From Amaurobius ferox (taxonomy: Eukaryota; Arthropoda; Arachnida; Araneae; Amaurobiidae), in contig OX578150.1 in the NCBI GenBank assembly GCA_951213105.1, positions 26,626,107 to 26,690,106 on the forward strand: a stretch of 64,000 bases of DNA, written 5' to 3'. The translations under genes were made by a program, and so were the position numbers. Every line of letters starts with the position of its first letter. Within the stretch, counting starts at the first letter, position 1. The notes beneath the pieces were generated by a model. The model was given only the letters and a program-made list of their open reading frames with translations, made no database searches and was not told the origin of the DNA. Of the stretch, positions 20,308 through 30,517 are shown piece after piece.

Positions 20308-21519
20308 AATACAACTTAAAATTATCTTATTTACAAAGTTAAAATGAAACTGGTATTTATTTTATTTAGTCCTTTGCTGTTGGGATTATACAATGAATGT
20401 CTGACCACATGGCTAAATATAGATTTAACATTGAAGCACATTTTCAATGTTAAATCTATATAAATTGACTGAGGTCAGAGGTTTTAGCTATCTAGTTCAG
20501 AAGTAGATTTTAAAATAGAACTAGAGAAAGATGAAAATATTCATAAACGGGTGTAGTTTTAGGGGTCATGTCTTTACATCTGTGTTTATGATAGGCGTAG
20601 ACAGCAAAGGAGGATGATTATTCAACTTCTAAAGTTTTCCTTATTACTTGAAGTGATTTTAGTTAGGTAAATGTAATTTAATAAGATTGAAAGGTCCTAT
20701 ACACTCCTAATACCTTAAATTAGGGGGGGGGGGGGGAAATATATTGATTTTTCGTTATATGGAAAAGTCAATAGTGTTAACACTAGTATATTAATTAAAT
20801 TGCATGTGAATAATGTTTTAATTTAAAACGTAGAATAATATATACAAGGATGTAGAATAATATATTCCTACAAGGTAAGTCTTAAATCACCAGGAAGCAA
20901 ATCAGAGAAACTGAAAAACAATGTGCAAAATTCAGTAACAAATAGAATATGTAAAGATTTTCCAACGAAAAAACACAAGAAGCATTTTGTAATTTTTAGT
21001 GGAATTTTTTCTTCTAGAACTTGAAATATTATTTAACAGAGCATAAAAGTTATTCTTCTAAATGGTGTTTCTTGCTTTAAAATATTTGCTTATTTTTTAC
21101 GTTACTCAGTTTACCATGTTACTCGTAGATTAAGAGGATATTTTCCTTCCAACTGCTAGTCTCAGTTTTTCCATGCTAGCATACGGAAAATAGTATTAAA
21201 TATCATTTAGTTTTCAGGATTTTCTCCTATGTTCTTTACAAAGCATAAATGCTAAAAAAAGAAAATTTGTGCTTTTTTAAAGCATCGATAAAATAATTAG
21301 AGCAGTGTTTCTAAAATTTTTGTAAATTGATGCAATGCTCAAAAATATTAGAAATGCATCTAGTTACTCTATCGAATTTCTCAACATCTATCCTTGCAAG
21401 TAACAGCGAAACCCAAAACTGGCATAACGAGGTTTATCTCCCCCCCCCCCCCCCCCATATGCTAGCCTGGACAAACTGAAATAAAAGACTGGAGGAAATA
21501 TATCCTTTCAGTGTCTTAA
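20308..21519. other. Unassigned sequence
   Basis: No gene was recognised. It holds the hairpin at 20418-20460, a transposon-end-like ATAGGCGTAGACAGC (20593), and G and C runs at about 20725-20738 and 21440-21456. Confidence 0.45.
20418..20460. repeat. Perfect 18-bp-stem hairpin
   Basis: Left arm TATAGATTTAACATTGAA (20418-20435) and its exact reverse complement (20443-20460) enclose a 7-nt loop GCACATT. Six further bases (CTGACC at 20401 and GGTCAG at 20472) can pair outside an internal bulge. It has the size of a small RNA precursor or a tiny palindromic transposon relic, and expression is unknown. Confidence 0.75.
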
Positions 21520-21880
21520 TTTTGGTTACATATTCGCTTTATTTGCGTTATCTTTCGTTACATACTCGTTTGTTTTGCGTAACCTTTCTCGATAGATTTT
21601 CGTTTGTTTTGCGTCCGTTCCGTTATATTTTCGTTTGTTTTGCGTCAGTTCCGTTACATTTTCGTTTGTTTTGCGTCCGCTCCGTTATATTTTCGTTTGT
21701 TTTGCGTCCGTTCCGTTACATTTTCGTTTGTTTTACGTCCGTTACATTTCCATATTTCGTTACATATTCGCTTTATTTGCGTTAACTTTCGTTACATACT
21801 CGTTTCTTTTGCGTTATCTCCGTTACTTTTTCGTTTCTTTTGCGTCCGCTCCGTTACTTTTTCGTTTCTTTTGCGATGCA
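21520..21880 (+). repeat. TTCGTTTGTTTTGCGT minisatellite (~32-33 bp unit)
   Basis: Units of the form TTTTCGTTTGTTTTGCGTCC followed by GYTCCGTTAYAT are repeated about nine to ten times, with variant units at the left and right edges. The unit is near 32-33 bp, so reading frames stay open and produce overlapping Phe/Arg/Val-rich frames. These are by-products and not genes. The array lies within 600 bp of the right end of the 13.9-kb insertion. Confidence 0.8.
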
Positions 21881-22076
21881 TATCGTTATCGTGTAAATCT
21901 CCATACAAAAGTTATGTGTGTAAAACGAAAAAATAACGTTTTAAAAATTGGTTGCAAAATAGTGGAAGTGCCGAGACATATTTTCGTTTTTATTTCGTTA
22001 CGTATTCAACGAAATAAAAACGAAACTGGGTTCCGATTTTTCAACGAATTAAAAACGTAAGTGTGCTAGTTGGGTA

Positions 22077-22741
22077 GAATACGAAAAAACCATTTTTAGC
22101 GTGACGTCTGTGTGTGTGTCTGTGTGTCTGTCTGTCTGTGTGTCTGTCTGTGCAGATTTTGTATCCACTATAACTAAAAAACTAATGGACCGAATTTCAC
22201 AAAATTTGGTACGTAAGTCACTTGTGGGCGAATTTGGTGCTGATTAGTTTTGGGTACGATTCGGGATAAAAGAACCCGCCTATTTTTGCGAACTGGCCCG
22301 CAAGAGCTTGTATCCACTCCAACTAAAAAACTAATGGACCGAATTTCACAAAATTCGGCAGATGAGTTATTTGTGAGTCACCCTGGTGCTGATTAGATTT
22401 TGGTATGATTCGGGAAAAAATAACCTGCATGTTTTTGCAAAATGGCCCGCAAAAATCGTCCAAATCTAAACTAAAGAACTACGTATGCTCAAATATATCC
22501 ATTAAATGCTGATTTAGTACGTAATTTTTAACGACGAAAAGAATAAGACCAACCCCATTACACTAGGACTAGCCGTTCTCGAGATATATTAGTTTTTCGT
22601 ACTTTCCCTACGCCACCTTTGAAAATAAGCCCGGTTACCGAATGAGAACGAAAATTGAATTGAAAGTGAAATAAATTTAATTAAAATAAAGAGAACGTTA
22701 ATATAAGTTTGCAGGGAAAGTCATGTGCTGCTCACATCAGA
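22077..22741 (-). mobile_element. HINE-B copy 2, remainder of the split copy
   Basis: Begins GAATACGAAAAAACC, the exact continuation of 8118-8219, and runs through the TGTC microsatellite and two ~150-bp internal blocks to ...CTCACATCAGA at 22741. Joined length of the two parts (about 770 bp) equals that of neighbouring intact copies. Confidence 0.75.
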
Positions 22742-22745
22742 TTTT

Positions 22746-23494
22746 TACTTTCCCTGCAATACATAGTAATGTATAGGGAAAGTATTGGAATCATGCCGAA
22801 AGTCGCAACTCGAGTTTTCGACGGATCTATACGTTTCGAGACCTCTAGAATACGAAAAAACTATTTTTAGCGTGACGTCTGTGTCTGTGTGTCTGCCTGT
22901 CTGTGCAGATTTTGTATCCACTCTAACTAAAACACTAATCGACCGCATTTCACAAAATTTGGTAGGTAAGTTACTTGTGAGCGAGTCTGGTGCTGATTAG
23001 TTTAGGGTACGATTCGGGATAAAAGAACCCGCCTCTTTTGCGAAAAGGCCCGCAAAAGCTTGTATCCACTCTAACTGAAAAACTAATGGACCGAATTTCA
23101 CAAAATTCGGTAGATGAGTCACTTGTGGGTTACCCTCGTGCTTATTAGATTGTGGCACGATTTGGAAAAAAATAACCTGCCTTTTTTTTGCAAAATGGCC
23201 CGCAAAAATCGTCTAAATCTAAACTAAAGAACTGGGTATACTCAAATATATCCATTAAATGCTGATTTAATACGTAATTTTTAAAGACGAAAAGAATAAG
23301 ACCAACCCCATTACACTAGGACTGGCCGTTCTCGAGATATTTTAGTTTTTCGTACTTTCCCTACCCCACCTTTGAAAATAAGCCAGGTTACCGAATGAGA
23401 ACGAAAATTGAATTAAAAGTGAAATAAATTTAATTAAAATAAAGAGAACGTTAATATAAGTCTGCAGGGAAAGTCATGTGCTGCTCACATCAGA
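22746..23494 (-). mobile_element. HINE-B copy 3 (third of the tandem)
   Basis: Complete copy with terminal hairpin at 22746-22788 and the TCTGATGTGAGCAGCACATG end at 23494. It follows copy 2 head to tail after four T residues. It shares with copy 2 the variant CTCACATCAGA and the GAGAACGTTAATATAAG block, which suggests these two are the closest relatives. Confidence 0.75.
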
Positions 23495-23881
23495 TTTTTA
23501 ATATTTGTACGTCATAAAGGATGGTTTCTATTAAATGACGTTATAATCTACGATTTGTTGTCTTTAATTTAATGCATTTACTATTTAGTTTGCATTTTAA
23601 ATACCAGGTAACGTCGGGTACAATTTCGAGTTTGAAATGTAATTAATAAACTTACCTTTTCTACTTTCGTGGGGGGACTGGGACCCCTAATCCAACAGCA
23701 AGGGGTTCTTTCCTTGTATTCTGCTGAATAGAGGTCTCCTACGACCTTTCATACGCATCGTGATGCAACCGGGAACACCACGAATTTAATCCTGCAAGGA
23801 TAAACAAAGAAAAACTGATAGCAATTACAACAGTGGTTTCCAAACTTTCAATTTATTACATCACATAGTGAAAACAGTGTA
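23495..23881. other. Unassigned sequence with a GC-richer block
   Basis: No gene was recognised. The block 23668-23815 (GGGGGGACTGGGACCCC ... GTGATGCAACCGGGAACACC) is markedly more GC-rich than its surroundings and may be part of an unidentified retroelement. I cannot name it. Confidence 0.35.
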
Positions 23882-23926
23882 TACAGGGTGATTATAAAAA
23901 TTGGTCCAAACTTTAAGAGGTGGTAG

Positions 23927-24891
23927 TGTGGGACGCAATTAAAAAAGATACTTAAAGTTACACTTTTAAATATTAAATTCATTTAGATATTATTATTTTA
24001 ATATTAAATTCATTAAGTTGACATGGCCGTTATTTCTCATATAGTGGAATTATATTTAATGTACATTGCTCGTTGTGCTACTATAAACCCTCCCATTATT
24101 TTACCTTTCGTGGGAGCCCTGTAAAGGAATAATTAATTAATAAAATGCTAAATTGATCACATCATTTAAACTTAAACAATAAAACATTTATTTTCATTAC
24201 TTATTGCAGCGGAGGGGACATATGAGACCAGAATTATTAAAATTACTATCGTGTCTAGGACCTGTGATAACTGTTGAGCACATACCTTCCAATTCGTCTT
24301 GGGCTTTACGTCATATCTCAAAGGCTTGCATCAATTCTTAGTACTGCCATAACTCTTTGGTGTGTGGCTCCTTCTTGTACTCTGATTGCACTCACACTTT
24401 GATATATCTCCATTATTTTGGAATCTCTACGGGACACTCTACAAGTCTGTTAGATTTTTCATTCTTCTCTAGTTGTGCTCTTAAGTCAAAGTCGTGATAG
24501 TTTCTGCTGGCATGCTTCTAAGTCAAAATTCCATGGTTGTCTCTTGTGGTATGCTCTTAAGTCGACATCTTTTTCGTTTTTTTTTTGTTCTCGGGCCACA
24601 GGCTGTGGTTTCCCCGGTGAGGAGTGGGGGGGGGGGGGGTAACTCCGCCTTTACTTCTTTTTGGCGCTTATTGGTTACTCCTTTACCCAATGGCACCATT
24701 GCACATTTAGCAAGGCCCAGCTCAGCCCCTCTGGTATGGAACCCCTAAATGTATAGTCTTCTGACCTTTAGGTTCAGGTCGTAATAAACTTTGGTGCCAG
24801 CCAGACTACAAGCTTTGTCTGCCGTTCAGGCCACCATAAATTTCTGAATAAAAGTGTCTCATCAAATGTGAGAACTATTTCTGGTCTCACA
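23927..24891. mobile_element. Solo LTR, 965 bp, with perfect 5-bp target duplication
   Basis: Starts TGTGGGAC and ends GTCTCACA (inverted match at seven of eight positions). It is flanked by GGTAG on both sides (23922-23926 and 24892-24896). Excising it restores the mariner-type subterminal repeat. TG...CA ends with a 5-bp duplication define a solo LTR produced by recombination. The BEL, Copia or Gypsy origin is unresolved. A G run occurs at about 24627-24640, and AATAAA motifs at 24848 and 24784 may be polyadenylation signals. The 84-codon frame at 24494-24748 is not a gene. Confidence 0.85.
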
Positions 24892-25739
24892 GGTAGTACA
24901 CATCAAACCAAGCATTTTTCGTCATAGTTTACCGGGTCGGAAATGAAACGTAAGGGCGCACGAGGGCGCTTAATGGTGAAACCGATGAAGTGAGACGAAA
25001 TCACAAGAATGACTCAGAAGTTATAAAATGACATTTAATAAACAATAATTACAGTAATGGCGCAAAAGAGCGGCTGCCAACCTGAATCAGTGGCGGATTT
25101 TGGCCTCTTGTTTGGGGGGGGGGGGGGGGCGATTTTGTAGATCGAAATGTTCTCGGAGGTTTGTTCACTTACGATTTTCTTAACGGCTTCCTATATACGG
25201 ATATTTGACATTTTTGAAATAACTAGAGCAAATTCGGAAGTTTACAGTAAGTTCTTTGCAGCTTATAAAATACGGTCTATCATTTTTTTAAGACCAAAGC
25301 AAAACAATGAAGATTGGAAGAAAAAAAATTACGTGACTATATAAGGAAACAAACTTATTGTTGAAGTCGAAACAGGAAACTAAATTATATTCTGCATTAA
25401 GTTTACACAAAAGTATACACAAGTAAGGGATTTCCATGTGAGAAGATTAATACTGAATATTTACTAAATAAACACACATTTATATTCTATTCACTAAATA
25501 TGGTTATACGATACAATACAAATAAATTTTATTTCTTAGATTGTGGTAGAAAAGGAGGATGAACATGAGTAAATGCAGTTAATATAGGTATTAATAAGCA
25601 CTGAACATTGATTTACATTTTTACATTTTTTTTACATTTTTAGCTGCACAGGAATCAATAAATTTTTACGCGAAAAACATCACGCAAAAACATTATGCAA
25701 AAACATCAAAAGAAAAGACCAATGGTTTGATCGAGTTTA

Positions 25740-26299
25740 CTACCCCTGGCAAAAATTAAGGAATCACTTCCATGTTATTTCAATGGGATACGAAGTTCAA
25801 TGCTCTACAATTTTTGATGCCCCAAAAAACCCTTTTTGATCGAAATTGAAGAACTTTAAAAACTTAACAAAATAAAAAATGTTTTAAAAATTTTGCACTT
25901 TTCATTATTTAATAATTCACAACCAAAAAATGGGGAAAGAGCTGTAGGCTGAAAGAAAAAACTCGTAAAAACTAATTTAGAATAATAAATTTAATCATAT
26001 AAATATGAGGAGCTATATCTTAATGATTTTCCATGATCAAATTTATTATTCCAAATTAGTTTTTACGAGCTTTTTCTTTCAATCTCTAGCTTTTTTCCCA
26101 TTTTTTGATCGTGAATTATTAAATAATGAAAAATGCAAAATTTTAAAAATATTTTTTGTTTTGTTAAGCATTTAAAGTTCTTCAATTTCGCTCAAAAAGG
26201 GTTTTTCAGGGTATCCGTGCATCAAAAGTTGTAGGGTATTGAACGTCGTATCCCATTGAAATAACATGGAAGTGATTCCATAATTTTTGTCAGAAGTAG
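25740..26299. mobile_element. Palindromic MITE (Tc1/mariner-like ends)
   Basis: A 560-bp inverted repeat. Left CTACCCCTGGCAAAAATTAA; right reverse-complemented CTACTTCTGACAAAAATTAT. Similarity runs inward for about 270 bp per arm (TCACTTCCATGTTATTTCAA, TTTTGCACTTTTCATTATTT-like blocks) to a centre near 26020. A TA flanks each side (25738-25739, 26300-26301). The short stems plus TA fit a Tc1/mariner-derived foldback MITE. It lies inside the hAT. Confidence 0.8.
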
Positions 26300-26411
26300 T
26301 ACCTATAACACTATTCAAATGTAATTGCCAATTCAGCTTATTGTCGATCATTATCCTTAACAGCCTTACGGAGTCCATCGCAAAAACCCTGGCACCTCCC
26401 AGGAAGAATCA

Positions 26412-26940
26412 TCATTATAATATCAACTCAAGTCTTCTTTCTTTTTCTTTAGCAAATCGATCTAAAATTGTTACTGGTGAAATTGCGATATCATAATGCA
26501 CATGCAACAAAGCCAATCCCACTAGCCGATCTTCTCTAATTGTGTTTCGAAGCCATGTCTTCAATCGTTTTAGTGCTGAGAAGCTACCCTCGGCGGTTGC
26601 TACAGTAATTGGTAATGCTACAAGAAATTTCAGCAACACGTAGATCACATGGTACACTGCAGGATCACAGTTCTGTAGTGCTTCAAAAGCAGACTTGGGT
26701 ACTTTGCCCGTATCGGTATTTTCTCGCATCCATTTGGTTCTCCAGTCAATCACCTCAACTTGAAGTGGACTGTTCATTTCTTCCACTCCCAGTTCGGCTA
26801 TTCTGTGATACTTCTTGCTTAGCTCTGTCCAAGATGTGAGGAGTGACTGACTCTTCGTCCGTGTTGATTTTCGCTAAAAGAGTCGATGGTACTAAATCTT
26901 GTAAATATAAGACATCCAGGCGCAGACTTTTGACTTTCAT
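26412..26940 (-). pseudogene. hAT transposase C-terminal remnant
   Basis: Two frames are joined by a frameshift near 26755-26786. The 3' part (26786-26415) contains LLKFLVALPITVATAEGSFSALKRLKTWLRNTIREDRLVGLALLHVHYD. This is the hAT C-terminal dimerisation domain, with its T-A-x-x-E-x-S-F-S-x-L-x-x-x-K core and the R-L-x-x-L-A-L-L motif. The upstream frame (26940-26755) is the preceding linker. The BED zinc finger and catalytic core are gone, removed by internal deletion towards the right end. The frame ends at a TAA just below 26415. Confidence 0.85.
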
Positions 26941-27130
26941 TATGGGGGCGAGATTTCGTGGATAAACTGAGGGGGGGGGGGGAGAGCAAGCCCAAAGTAT
27001 CTCCCTAATGATATATATATTTTTTAATTTTATAATTTATTTGATAAAACGAAGACGTTCGTCAGGCGTTTGGGGGGGGGGGGGGCGATCGCCTCGATCG
27101 CCCCTCCTGAAATCCGCCACTGACCTGAAT

Positions 27131-27718
27131 GCACGTCTCACATCAGCGATGGAGGGATTGACGAACTCTGTAGAACAGACCAGGCATGTCGAGCACTTCG
27201 GCAGCAGCGGTCGAAATTCTGGTGCCGAGTTCCTCTTTAGATTCAAGGGGAGTGTCATAGACGAGGCTCTTGAGATATCCCCATAAAAAGAAGTCAAGAC
27301 ACGGAAGATCAAGCGATCGTGGGGGCCGAGCTATGGGGGTCACCTTGTCCAATCCATCGGCCGGAAAAGTGACGTTCAAATAGTTCCTTACTTCTCGCTC
27401 AAAATGGGCTGGTGCTCCATCGTGCTGGATGTCTGTTGGAATATCCTCCAGCAATTCCGGTAATATCGGCTTTTTCCCTATTTGTAAATTTCTCCATCGT
27501 CTCAAAAGTTGGAGCTGCGAATAACTTCTGCAAACTGATAAGGATGTACATTCGGTGTTACGAAAATTTGCATAGGAGTTCTTCTTCTTACCCAGATGAA
27601 ATCTGCATACGTGGTTATCTTCTTCAACCAGAAAATAACAATTAGAATGGCGCTTTTTAAGTTTGCGGAGCAGGCGCTTCCCAATGAGTAAGCGTCCTGT
27701 AACGCCTTTACGTTTCAT
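27131..27718 (-). pseudogene. Mariner/IS630-type transposase C-terminal part
   Basis: Within a 191-codon minus-strand frame (27718-27143) the last ~90 codons read DIQHDGAPAHFEREVRNYLN, then PIARPPRSLDLPCLDFFLWGYLKSL and FYRVRQSLHR. These are the second and third catalytic blocks of the same transposase type as at 16769-17819. Here the QHDGAP aspartate is retained. The upstream ~100 codons are only partly transposase; another frame (YADFIWVRRRTPMQIFV) shows a frameshift. The start codon lies in the terminal repeat, so the N-terminal half is deleted. The C-terminal codons are cut by the hAT at 27122/27131 and continue beyond its other end. Confidence 0.75.
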
Positions 27719-27783
27719 TTCCGACCCGGTAAACTATGGCGAAAAATGCATAGTTTGCGTACTACCACCTCGTAAAGTTTGAA

Positions 27784-28140
27784 CTTGTGTGTGACCCTGG
27801 TGCTGATTAGTTTTTGGTAAGATTCGGAGAAAAGCAACTCGCCTTTTTTTGCGAAATGATCCGCAAAAATTGCCTGTGTCCAGTCTATCTGAAAAACTAA
27901 TAGATCAAATTTCACAAAATTCGGTAGATAAGTCACTTGTGGGTTACCCTGGTGCTGATTAGATTTTGGTACGGTTCGGAAAAAGTAACCTGCTTTTTTC
28001 TGCGAAATGGCCCGAAAAAATCGTCAAAATCTAAAATAAAATATTACGTATGCTCAAATATATCAATTAAATGCTTGTGTTATACATAATTTTTAACATT
28101 GAAAAGAATAAGACCAACCCCATTACACTAGGGCTAGCCG
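27784..28140 (-). mobile_element. HINE-B internal fragment
   Basis: Starts within the family-B ~150-bp block (GTGTGACCCTGGTGCTGATTAG) and runs to CCCCATTACACTAGGGCTAGCCG. It lacks both ends. The left junction truncates the mariner-type terminus, and the right junction changes directly into HINE-C sequence. Confidence 0.65.
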
Positions 28141-28325
28141 GGTTGAAAAAATGAAATATATTGAACCCTATGGGACCTAATTTTTCAAACATTTTTTAAG
28201 CAAATTTAAAATTCATAAATTGCTTCGAAATTTATAGGAAATATTTACATTATTCCATAAAATATATATAAAAAATTTCAGTAAAATATGTTATGTAGTT
28301 TTTTAATTAAAAATTATTTAATATA
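28141..28325 (-). mobile_element. HINE-C copy 2, hairpin-side fragment
   Basis: Matches 3298-3475 of HINE-C copy 1 (GGTTGAAAAAATGAAATATATTGAACCC onward). The hairpin end is missing because the fragment abuts a HINE-B fragment. The rest of a C copy resumes at about 29578. Confidence 0.6.
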
Positions 28326-28721
28326 GGGAAAAAAACAAATTCAATTAAATTCTGACTTTTGGGATATCCTCCAGAAAGAAAAAAGAGATATATTATATAA
28401 TGAATATTTTTTCAAGACTTTAATTATTTTGTATATGAGAGAGACTTCACATTTTAAAATAAATTTGGTAGATAACAATTTTTCAAATTTTTTTTTTTAA
28501 TTTTATATAATTCTTCATAATATAGTACTTATTTGATGGTATTTTTAATGCACTTTCCTACGTCCTAGAGTGTTAAAATTTGGTACACAGCTTAAATTTG
28601 TTGAACATTTTATTCTACAAAAATTTGGATCTTTAAATATAGATCATACATTTTTTTCGAAATGGCCTGCAAATAATCCGCGTTCACTTCTATAAATCAT
28701 TGTTGTAATATTGTTAAAGAT
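28326..28721. other. Unassigned AT-rich sequence, possibly an old HINE-like relic
   Basis: No gene. A GCACTTTCCTACGTCC ... GAGTGTTAAAATTTGG stretch (28551-28590) and CGAAATGGCCTGCAAA (28658-28675) recall HINE end and interior motifs but are too diverged to assign. Confidence 0.35.
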
Positions 28722-29548
28722 TCTGATGTGGGAAGCACATGTCTTTCCCTGCAGACTCATATTCACGTTCTCTTTATTTCTTCAATAATAATTTGAGTTT
28801 ATCTGCACAAAATAACAGCCATAAGTATTTTAAATGACATTGAATTTGCACGTTAAACTTAAATTTGGTTCTCATTTGATAGCTGGACTTATTGTCAAAG
28901 GTGGCGTAGCGAAAACGCGAAAAAACTAGAATATCTCAAGAGCGGCTAGTCTTAGAGTAATGGGGTTAATCTTATTCTTTTTGTTACCAAAAATCACGTA
29001 TAAAATAGGAATTTAATTGATATAATTGAGCACACGTAGTCCTTTATTTTTATATTTAACGATTTCTGCGGACCATTTCGCAAAAATAGCCCGTTCCTTT
29101 TCCTGAATCGTACTAGAATAACCTACAAATGATTTATGTACCAAATTTTGTTAAATTTGGTATATAAATCACTTGTAGGTCATTGAAATATTATACACTA
29201 AATTTTGTTAAATTTGTTCCATTAGTTTTTAGCTAGAGTGGATAAAGGCAATTTCTGCCGGCCATTTCGCAAAGAAGGCAGATTCTTTTATTACGAATCG
29301 TACTATAATCTAATGAACATCAGGATTTCCCACAAAAAACATACCTACCAAATTGTATGAAATTCGGTTCATTAGTTTTTCAATTAGAGTGGATGTAATA
29401 TCCTCACAGACACACAGAAACATACACAGATACACCCTTACACACACAGATGTCTTCCTAAAAATAGTTTTTTCGTGTTCTAGAAGTCCCAAAACGTGTA
29501 GATCTTTCGAAAATTCGAGTTCCGATCTTCAGCACGATTCCAATACTT
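28722..29548 (+). mobile_element. HINE-B copy, diverged, hairpin degraded
   Basis: Starts TCTGATGTGGGAAGCACATG. It has the internal ~150-bp blocks and an ACACAGA microsatellite (about 29403-29455) and reaches CACGATTCCAATACTTTG, but the terminal stem-loop is replaced by a CA repeat. It sits inside the broken HINE-C copy 28141-30005. Confidence 0.65.
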
Positions 29549-29577
29549 TGAATACATACACACACACACATATATTA

Positions 29578-30005
29578 TCTGCGTTTCATCTGTGTATCTA
29601 AATTCCGTGCCTATGCAATTACAATAGTTGTGATTTTAAATGATCCCTAAACTTTTATTATTTCTTTAGCGAAGCCTAATTTTAATTTATGCAGAATGCA
29701 AATATCTGAAGCGATTGTAAGGTGAGTTACATAAGAATTGCTGAATTGTTTTCAAACAAAATTATTTAGCTCTGGAGTCTGGAATACAAGTTATATATGT
29801 GAAATATTCATTGATTTTGCATAGAGAATCAGATGATTTATATTTCGATGCAGTTTTAAATATTTAAGTATAATAAATTACTGTAGTACTGTGATAATGT
29901 AAAAGATATCACCACTGAATGTATCACATTTTAAAATTTTTTAAATGAAATTGCATTTCAGTTGGAAAGTGTTTCATAATCAATGCTTATGCATGATTGA
30001 TCTTT
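29578..30005 (-). mobile_element. HINE-C copy 2, remaining part
   Basis: Aligns with 3640-4102 of copy 1 (GCGAAGCCTAATTTTAA, TTATTTAGCTCTGGAGTCTG, GGAAAGTGTTTCATAATCAA, ATGCATGATTGATC). Together with 28141-28325 it represents one C copy broken by ~1.25 kb that includes the HINE-B at 28722. Confidence 0.6.
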
Positions 30006-30012
30006 CTTGTTT

Positions 30013-30517
30013 TATATGACTTTTTGATAATTGTTTTTAAAAATGTGAAATATATCGAGAAGAGTTCATGTTAGCGTTATAAAATTTATGCCAATCGTTT
30101 TCTAATGAAAAATTACATAAGAAATGTCTATTTCCGTAACTTTATTAGCGATTTTGATTTTTTGACGATTTTTTCAAAATTTTACTCGAAAATTTAGGGG
30201 GGTTCTGAACATTCAATTGCGTATAAAAACAATAGGCTTCCAGTGTTTATGGATTGTCATTTTTGTACCAAATTTCGTTCGAATCGGTCCATTCGTTCGT
30301 CAGTTATTGTCTCCACAGACTCACTGACACACACATACACACACACACGCGTACACACACACACACACACACACATACACACACACAGACATCACTTCAA
30401 AAATGTTCGATTCTTGATCAGGGATGCTTGAAACGTGCTCTCCCGTCGAAAACTCGAATTCGAATTTTCGACTCCGTCACAATACTTTCCTTATACATTA
30501 TGTACATAAGGAAAGTA
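30013..30517 (+). mobile_element. HINE-A copy, 5' truncated
   Basis: Begins in the middle of the family (TTTTATATGACTTTTTGATAATTG) directly after the end of HINE-C. It has the CA microsatellite (30327-30390, with a CGCGTA interruption) and the full terminal hairpin ending at 30517. The TCTGATG end is lost. Confidence 0.7.

Larger units (their letters stand above)
8220..22074. mobile_element. 13.9-kb TIR-bounded insertion of unknown type
   Basis: This segment splits a HINE-B copy exactly and is flanked by TA duplications. Its left end is CCCAAGTAGCACGATC and its right end, reverse-complemented, is CCCAACTAGCACACTTACG, giving a short imperfect inverted repeat CCCAASTAGCAC. TA target use is known for Tc1/mariner, but I do not recognise these termini and no transposase of matching age is readable. 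The interior holds later insertions: a long-TIR element (11968-13302), a Tigger remnant, a mariner-type element, a Tc1 remnant and satellites. A TCGTTTGTTTTGCG minisatellite lies close to the right end. The original element may have been much smaller and been inflated by nesting. An alternative is a large autonomous element whose genes have decayed. Confidence 0.55.
25088..27122 (-). mobile_element. hAT transposon with perfect 8-bp target duplication
   Basis: Bounded by ACCTGAAT (25080-25087 and 27123-27130). Ends are inverted: left CAGTGGCGGATTTTGG, right reverse-complemented CAGTGGCGGATTTCAGG, each followed within ~45 bp by a long G/C run. An 8-bp duplication and CAGTGGCG-type ends are diagnostic of hAT. 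It carries a C-terminal transposase remnant on the minus strand and is itself interrupted by a palindromic MITE (25740-26299). Confidence 0.9.
23882..27783 (-). mobile_element. Mariner-type transposon carrying two nested elements
   Basis: Left terminus TACAGGGTGATTATAAAAAT and a long subterminal block (TTTAAGAGGTGGTAG, then ACACATCAAACCAAGCATTT and TTTACCGGGTCGGAAATGAA) recur inverted at 27690-27783. The inverted block is about 90 bp. The last ~23 bp of the right terminus are missing where a HINE-B fragment begins. Removing a solo LTR (23927-24891) and a hAT (25088-27122) with their target duplications leaves about 0.9 kb: an internally deleted element with the C-terminal part of a transposase on the minus strand. 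Confidence 0.75.

Noticed and set aside
21522..22060. Overlapping frames rich in FVCFASV/RSVTFS as a membrane protein
   Set aside because: They are products of the TTCGTTTGTTTTGCG minisatellite in three frames, and no frame is favoured.
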